From Thermoflexales bacterium (GTDB taxonomy: Bacteria; Chloroflexota; Anaerolineae; J036; Brachytrichaceae), in the NCBI GenBank assembly GCA_025057935.1, contig JANWUW010000067.1, positions 1-49,987 on the forward strand: 49,987 nucleotides of DNA, in the 5' to 3' direction. Shown here one piece after another: positions 45,309-49,987 of the stretch. Position 1 is the stretch's first letter; each line of letters opens with the position of its first letter. A model generated the notes under the pieces. The model ran no database searches, was not told the DNA's origin, and saw only the letters and a program-made list of their open reading frames with translations. The position numbers and the translations under genes were made by a program.

Positions 45309-45315
45309 GCAGCGC

Positions 45316-46737
45316 ATGATCGACCGACCGCGCACCCTGTTTGAGAAGATTTGGGACGCCCACGTTGTCGCGCAGGAGCCAGGCGGACCTGCTGTGCTCT
45401 ACATTGACCTCCATCTCATCCACGAGGTCACCTCACCGCAGGCATTTGAGGGCTTGCGCCGGCGCGGGCTAAAGGTGCGCCGCCCTGACCGCACCTTCGC
45501 CACGATGGATCATGGCATCCCGACCTACGATCGCAGCTTGCCCATCCTTGACGAGCTTGCTGCAAAGCAAATCGAGACACTAGAACGCAACTGCGCCGAG
45601 CATGGCATCACCCTGTTCGGCATCAGGCAGGGCGCGGACAAACAGGGCATCGTGCATGTGATCGGCCCTGAACTTGGTCTGACGCAGCCCGGCATGACCA
45701 TCGTGTGCGGTGATAGCCACACTGCAACCCACGGAGCCTTCGGCGCGCTTGGCTTCGGCATCGGCACCAGCGAGGTTGAGATGGTGCTGGCGACGCAGTG
45801 TCTGCTGCAGCGAAAGCCGAAGACGATGAACGTGCGCATTGACGGCGCGCTCAAACCCGGCGTCACTGCCAAGGACATCATCCTTGCGCTGATCGCCAAA
45901 TACGGCGTAGGAGTGGGCACTGGCTACGTCTTTGAATACACTGGCTCTGCGATCCGCCAGCTTTCGATGGAGGGGCGCATGACCATCTGTAACATGAGCA
46001 TCGAAGGCGGCAGCCGCGCCGGGTTGATCGCCCCGGACGACACCACGTTTGAGTGGCTTGCAGGGCGCGAGTATGCGCCGAAGGGCGAAGCCTGGGAGCG
46101 CGCGCTCGCCTACTGGCGCACGTTGCCCACCGATGAGGGCGCAATCTACGACGCCGAGATCACGCTCGACGCCAGCACGCTCGAGCCGATGATCACCTAC
46201 GGCACTAACCCCGGCATGGGCATGCCGATCACTGGGCGCATTCCCGACCCTGACTCGCTGAGCGACCCGGCACAAAAAGCCGCTCTCCGAAAGGCGCTTG
46301 CTTACATGGATCTCAAGCCCAACCAGCCCCTGCTCGGACACCCAATTGACGTGGTGTTCATCGGCAGTTGCACCAACGGCCGCCTCAGCGACCTGCGCGA
46401 AGCCGCCAAAATCTTGAAAGGGCGCAAGGTGAAGCCCGGCGTGCGCATGCTCGTCGTGCCCGGCAGCACACAAGTGAAGCGCCAAGCCGAGCGCGAGGGG
46501 CTGCACACGATCTTCATCGAAGCTGGCGCAGAGTGGCGCGAAGCTGGTTGCAGTATGTGCATCGCCATGAATGGCGACCAGCTCGAGCCGGGTCAATACG
46601 CCATTAGCACCAGCAACCGCAACTTCGAGGGGCGCCAAGGCAAAGGTGGGCGCACCCTGCTGGCTTCGCCGCTCACAGCTGCCGCGAGCGCCGTTACTGG
46701 CGTGGTCACCGACCCGCGCACGCTGCTCAGTTCTTGA
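45316..46737 (+). CDS. leuC: 3-isopropylmalate dehydratase large subunit
   Basis: About 473 residues. It isomerizes 2- to 3-isopropylmalate in leucine synthesis, using a [4Fe-4S] cluster. Cluster cysteines appear in [16 protein letters not shown] and [46 protein letters not shown] and [20 protein letters not shown] are family motifs. ATG 45316 ([18 protein letters not shown]) matches the usual N-terminus. The small subunit gene leuD is not next to it within the window; recX follows. Homoaconitase-type activity is a minor alternative. Confidence 0.93.
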   Translation: MIDRPRTLFEKIWDAHVVAQEPGGPAVLYIDLHLIHEVTSPQAFEGLRRRGLKVRRPDRTFATMDHGIPTYDRSLPILDELAAKQIETLERNCAEHGITLFGIRQGADKQGIVHVIGPELGLTQPGMTIVCGDSHTATHGAFGALGFGIGTSEVEMVLATQCLLQRKPKTMNVRIDGALKPGVTAKDIILALIAKYGVGVGTGYVFEYTGSAIRQLSMEGRMTICNMSIEGGSRAGLIAPDDTTFEWLAGREYAPKGEAWERALAYWRTLPTDEGAIYDAEITLDASTLEPMITYGTNPGMGMPITGRIPDPDSLSDPAQKAALRKALAYMDLKPNQPLLGHPIDVVFIGSCTNGRLSDLREAAKILKGRKVKPGVRMLVVPGSTQVKRQAEREGLHTIFIEAGAEWREAGCSMCIAMNGDQLEPGQYAISTSNRNFEGRQGKGGRTLLASPLTAAASAVTGVVTDPRTLLSS

Positions 46738-46761
46738 GCACGTTCCTGCGCAGCCCAGCTT

Positions 46762-46777
46762 CAGGCATTGCTGCCTG
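46762..46777 (+). terminator. Possible terminator hairpin after leuC
   Basis: CAGGCA-TTGC-TGCCTG is a perfect six-pair hairpin, but no T-tract follows. It may be a non-canonical terminator or simply chance. Confidence 0.2.
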
Positions 46778-46857
46778 CCCCATCACTCAAAGAGACTTCG
46801 TTTCACTTTTCAGGTGAGCCTCATCAGAGGCGTTGGAGATCCCTTTTAAGGTTGCAC

Positions 46858-46863
46858 TACAAT
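46858..46863 (+). promoter_or_regulatory. -10 box of recX
   Basis: TACAAT, seven bases before the GTG start at 46871, with no Shine-Dalgarno. TTGGAG at 46833-46838 is a weak -35 with a 19-base spacer. Confidence 0.55.
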
Positions 46864-46870
46864 TGCGTTC

Positions 46871-47530
46871 GTGGCAGGCACGATCACGGCGCTCAAGGCA
46901 CAACGTCATCGTCGCGATGGGCGGGTGAGCGTGTATCTGGATGGGCGTTTTGCATTTGGCTTGCCGCTCGCTAGCGCGCTCACGCTGCGCGTAGGGCAAT
47001 TTCTGAGCGATGAGCAAATCGCCGCGCTGCGCGCCCAAGCCCGCGAAGAGCAAGTGCAGCAGCGCGCGCTAAAGTTGCTCGCTTTCCGACCACGCTCCGT
47101 TGCCGAGCTGCGCCAGCGCTTGATGCGCGCAGGCATGGCGGCGGAGGACGTTGACCACGTGGTGGCACGCCTTCGAGCCGTTGGCTTGCTCGATGATACC
47201 GCCTTCGCACAAAGCTGGGCAGAAAGCCGCGCCAATGCGCGCCCGCGAAGCCGACGCGTGGTCGCTTGGGAGCTGCGGCAAAAGGGCGTGAGCGAGGCTG
47301 AGATCGAAGCAGCCTTGCGCGCCATGCCCGACGACGAAACGCTTGCCCTGCGCCTAGCGCACGCGCGCTTGCCCCGCCTGCGCGCCTTGACACCGTTCGA
47401 GCGCCGCCGACGCCTTAGCCAGTGGTTAGCAAGACGCGGTTTCGACTACAGCACAATCGAAAACGTACTGGCAACGGTGGAGTTTGGGGAAGTGGATGAA
47501 GCGCCGTCGCTGGGGGACTGCATGTCATGA
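46871..47530 (+). CDS. recX: RecX regulatory protein
   Basis: A 219-residue, Arg-rich helical protein that modulates RecA filaments. An N-terminal beta-strand domain (ALKAQRHRRDGRVSVYLDGRF, GLPLASALTLRVGQFLS) precedes three RecX helical repeats: ALKLLAFRPRSVAELRQRL, LRAVGLLDDTAFAQSWAES and ALRLAHARLPRLRALTPFE, with a final LARRGFDYSTIENVL. It is somewhat long because of the N-terminal domain, as in other non-proteobacterial RecX. recA is not adjacent. The start is GTG, seven bases after the -10 box. RNase Y follows 86 bases later. Confidence 0.85.
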   Translation: MAGTITALKAQRHRRDGRVSVYLDGRFAFGLPLASALTLRVGQFLSDEQIAALRAQAREEQVQQRALKLLAFRPRSVAELRQRLMRAGMAAEDVDHVVARLRAVGLLDDTAFAQSWAESRANARPRSRRVVAWELRQKGVSEAEIEAALRAMPDDETLALRLAHARLPRLRALTPFERRRRLSQWLARRGFDYSTIENVLATVEFGEVDEAPSLGDCMS

Positions 47531-47616
47531 GGAACATCCTCACCTAGAGCTGCACTCACAGCCTTTTCGAACTTCATCCCTCTCTGCGCTCCACCTACGC
47601 AACGGGTGGAGACAAC

Positions 47617-49164
47617 ATGGAAGCACGCTTAATTATCGAGGTCGTCATTGGCATGCTCATCGCCGCGATCGTCGGAGGGATTGCATATCGCGTTGGGCGG
47701 CAGCAGGCGAAAGACGAGGGCGCTGTGTTGCGCGCCCAAGCCGAGAAGGCGCTGAGCGAAGCGCAAGCAAAGGCACGCCAGATCCTGATCGAAGCCAAAG
47801 ACGAAATCCTGCGCGAGCGCGAAGCCTTCGAGAAAGAGATCAAAGAGCGGCGCGCCGAGCTTCAGCGTGAAGAAGATCGCCTCAAGCGCCGCCGCGAGGA
47901 GTTGGAACAACTCCGCGAGCGCAACGAAAAGCGCGAGCGCCAACTGAACCAGCGCCAATCGCAACTCGACAAGCGCGAGGCGGAGATCGAGAAGCTGCAA
48001 CGCGAGAAGCTCGCTGCGCTCGAACAGCGCCTTCAAGAGGTCGCCAACATGACGCGCGAGCAAGCGCGCGAGGAGCTACTCAACGCCGTGCGCGAGAGCG
48101 CGCGCCAAGACATGGCGCGCATCATCCGCGAGGTGGAAGCCGAGGCCCGCGAAACCGCCGAGCAGCGCGCACGCCGCTTGATCGTCGAGACCATGCAGCG
48201 CATCGCCACCGAAGTGGTCGCTGAACGCGCGGTGACTGTTGTTGAGCTGCCTAGCGAGGAAGCCAAAGGGCGCATCATCGGGCGCAACGGGCGTAACGTG
48301 CAGACATTCGAACAGATCGCCGGCGTGGACATCATCGTGGATGACACACCCGAAGCCGTGACCATCTCCTGCTTCGACCCCGTGCGCCGCGAAATCGCCC
48401 GCCGCGCCCTCGAAGCCTTGGTGCGCGACGGGCGCATTCATCCATCACGCATTGAGAAAGCCCTAGAAGACGCGCGTCGCGACGTAGAGCGCATCATGTC
48501 AGAGGAGGGCGAGCGCGCTGCGAACGAAGCCGGCGTACATGGTCTGCCAAGCGAGATCATCAAGACACTAGGACGTCTCAAGTATCGCACCAGCTATGGG
48601 CAGAATCAGCTCTACCACGCCGTCGAGACTGCCAAGATCGCTGGCTTGCTCGCTTCCGAGCTAAAGGCAGACGTGAAGGTGTGCAAGACGGCGGGCTTGC
48701 TACACGACATCGGCAAGGCACTCGACCGCGAGAGCGAGGGCACACACGTCCAGCTTGGCGTGGAGCTGTTGCGCCGTTACAACATCAACCCCAAGGTGAT
48801 TCACTGCGTCGAAGCTCATCACCACGACGTGCCCCAGGAGACCATCGAGGCGGTGATCGTCGAGATCGCAGATGCAATCAGCGGCTCGCGCCCCGGCGCG
48901 CGGCGCGAAACGCTGGAGAGCTACATGCAGCGCGTGCGCCAGCTTGAGGAGATCGCGCGCAGCTTCAAAGGCGTCGCCGAGGCTTACGCCATCCAAGCTG
49001 GGCGCGAGTTGCGCGTGATCGTCAAGCCCGAAGCGCTCGATGACCTTGCCTGTATTCAACTCAGCCGCGACATCGCGCGGCGCATCGAGGAGACGATGGA
49101 GTATCCCGGGCAAATCAAGGTGACTGTGGTGAGGGAGACCCGCGCCATCGAGTATGCGAAGTAA
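47617..49164 (+). CDS. rny: Ribonuclease Y
   Basis: A 515-residue endoribonuclease that initiates mRNA decay. It has one N-terminal membrane helix (IIEVVIGMLIAAIVGGIAYRVG), a long coiled coil to about residue 200 rich in E/R/K/Q, a KH domain (KGRIIGRNGRNVQTFEQIAGVDIIVDD) and an HD domain (GLLHDIGKALDRESEGTHVQLG, CVEAHHHD). The KH GxxG loop is intact. Length and domain order are typical. GGTGGAG precedes the ATG. YebC follows 86 bases later. Confidence 0.96.
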   Translation: MEARLIIEVVIGMLIAAIVGGIAYRVGRQQAKDEGAVLRAQAEKALSEAQAKARQILIEAKDEILREREAFEKEIKERRAELQREEDRLKRRREELEQLRERNEKRERQLNQRQSQLDKREAEIEKLQREKLAALEQRLQEVANMTREQAREELLNAVRESARQDMARIIREVEAEARETAEQRARRLIVETMQRIATEVVAERAVTVVELPSEEAKGRIIGRNGRNVQTFEQIAGVDIIVDDTPEAVTISCFDPVRREIARRALEALVRDGRIHPSRIEKALEDARRDVERIMSEEGERAANEAGVHGLPSEIIKTLGRLKYRTSYGQNQLYHAVETAKIAGLLASELKADVKVCKTAGLLHDIGKALDRESEGTHVQLGVELLRRYNINPKVIHCVEAHHHDVPQETIEAVIVEIADAISGSRPGARRETLESYMQRVRQLEEIARSFKGVAEAYAIQAGRELRVIVKPEALDDLACIQLSRDIARRIEETMEYPGQIKVTVVRETRAIEYAK

Positions 49165-49250
49165 AATTGCTGTGCTAAGCAAACCGTTGTGAGGATCGCC
49201 CGCGCCATGCGCGGCGCAGCGTGTGCTTTTGACTTGAGGTGTGAGCAGCT

Positions 49251-49987
49251 ATGTCGGGTCACAGCAAGTGGGCAACCATCAAACGTGCTAAGAGCGCGAA
49301 TGACGCGAAGCGCGGCGCCCTGTTTACGCGCCTCTCGCGTGAGATCATTGTCGCCGTCCGCGAGGGCGGGCCAAATCCAGACGCCAACTTCCGCCTGCGC
49401 TTGGCAATCGACCGCGCGCGCGCCGCGAACATGCCGAAGGAGAACATCGAGCGCGCCATCGCCCGCGCCTCAGGGCAAGGCGGTGAAGGCGCAGAGGCGC
49501 TGGAGGAGATCACCTACGAGGTTTACTTGCCGCACAAGGTGCCTGCACTCATCCAAGTGCTGACGGACAACCGCAATCGCACCGTGGCGGAGCTGCGGCG
49601 CATCATCACGCGCGCGGGTGGGCAATTCGACGGCGCAGCCGTCTCATGGCAATTCTCGCGCAAAGGCGTGATCGTGATCGAGCGCACCGACAAAGTGAAT
49701 CCTGACGAGGTGTTCGAAATTGCACTTGAGGCTGGCGCCGAGGATATCAACATCGGCGACGAAGCCATTGAAATCACCACCAGCGTCGAGTCCTTCCGAG
49801 ATGTGCGCGAGGCGTTGTTGGCAAAGGGCTACGAGCTGGCGAGCGCCGAGCTCTCCATGGTGCCCAGCACCTACATCGAACTCGACAAAGACAAGGCGGC
49901 ACAGGTGCTCAACTTGATCGAGACGCTCGAGGAAATGGACGACGTGCAGCAGGTGTATCACAACCTGCAGATCCCAGCCGAGCAAGT
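49251..49987 (+). CDS. yebC: YebC/PmpR-family protein, C-terminus cut by window end
   Basis: The first ~245 residues are present. It opens with MSGHSKWATIKRAKSANDAKRG, continues with GPNPDANFRLRLAIDRARAANMPKENIERAI and EITYEVYLPHKVPALIQVLTDNRNRTV, and reaches IETLEEMDDVQQVYHN near the edge. These are the three YebC domains. The family binds DNA or helps ribosomes at difficult sequences. GAGGTG lies about ten bases before ATG 49251. The expected length is about 250, so nearly all of the gene is here. Confidence 0.95.
   Translation, partial: MSGHSKWATIKRAKSANDAKRGALFTRLSREIIVAVREGGPNPDANFRLRLAIDRARAANMPKENIERAIARASGQGGEGAEALEEITYEVYLPHKVPALIQVLTDNRNRTVAELRRIITRAGGQFDGAAVSWQFSRKGVIVIERTDKVNPDEVFEIALEAGAEDINIGDEAIEITTSVESFRDVREALLAKGYELASAELSMVPSTYIELDKDKAAQVLNLIETLEEMDDVQQVYHNLQIPAEQ

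Noticed and set aside
45580-46638. 352-residue open frame on the minus strand opposite leuC
   Set aside because: Antisense to conserved leuC motifs, with a His/Ala/Asp-rich composition typical of a shadow.
49200-49214. CCGCGC-CAT-GCGCGG hairpin between rny and yebC
   Set aside because: A neat stem but without a T-tract, in a region of CG-alternating sequence common here; not called a terminator.

Overview
This 50-kb window is G+C-rich bacterial chromosome, almost fully coding, with no rRNA, insertion sequence, phage or CRISPR array. The gene set fits a Chloroflexota bacterium: an F420-type luciferase-like oxidoreductase, a large alpha-2-macroglobulin-like lipoprotein, a DUF2142-type membrane glycosyltransferase, proline/threonine-rich linkers on envelope proteins, and a short basic single-TM protein. 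That assignment is inferred from gene content; no marker gene was compared.

Layout. 1-467: left-edge PD-(D/E)XK-nuclease-like gene with a probable frameshift. 650-7744 (minus): a seven-gene ion-transport operon, a CaCA-type cation/Na+ exchanger followed by a complete Mrp (Mnh) Na+/H+ antiporter with MrpA and MrpB fused. Its 5' leader holds a yybP-ykoY (manganese) riboswitch and an intrinsic terminator; a tRNA-Lys lies just upstream. 8150-14111: housekeeping genes (ApbC-type Fe-S carrier, gamma-glutamylcyclotransferase-like protein, AroE, RlmI-like methyltransferase, DgkA-like kinase, ComM/YifB). 14152-16118: sulfotransferase-like protein and a polyprenyl-phosphate sugar transferase that starts polysaccharide synthesis. 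16123-21078 (minus): acs-dhaL-dhaM. 21241-25662: thioredoxin-like protein, dihydrolipoamide dehydrogenase, TgpA-type transglutaminase. 25625-31977: luciferase-like oxidoreductase, then an envelope operon of lipoprotein, DUF2142-like protein and sugar-dehydrogenase-like beta-propeller. 31998-35540: DUF6602-like protein with lost nuclease residues, AsnS, TauE-type exporter, GNAT acetyltransferase. 35854-41976: the 2040-residue macroglobulin-like lipoprotein. 42064-49987: zinc-type dehydrogenase, beta-propeller, divergent TetR/YceI pair, LeuC, RecX, RNase Y and YebC (cut by the window end).

Two themes stand out. First, a Mn2+ riboswitch appears to gate the head of an operon that also carries the whole Mrp antiporter, so manganese sensing may be tied to Na+/H+ and alkaline homeostasis. 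Second, at least ten genes that begin transcription units have a TANNNT-type -10 box ending only 7-12 nt before the start codon and no Shine-Dalgarno sequence. Genes inside operons, and a few others, have clear Shine-Dalgarno sites. This implies many leaderless mRNAs, and it revises several start codons (aroE, comM, lpdA, leuC).
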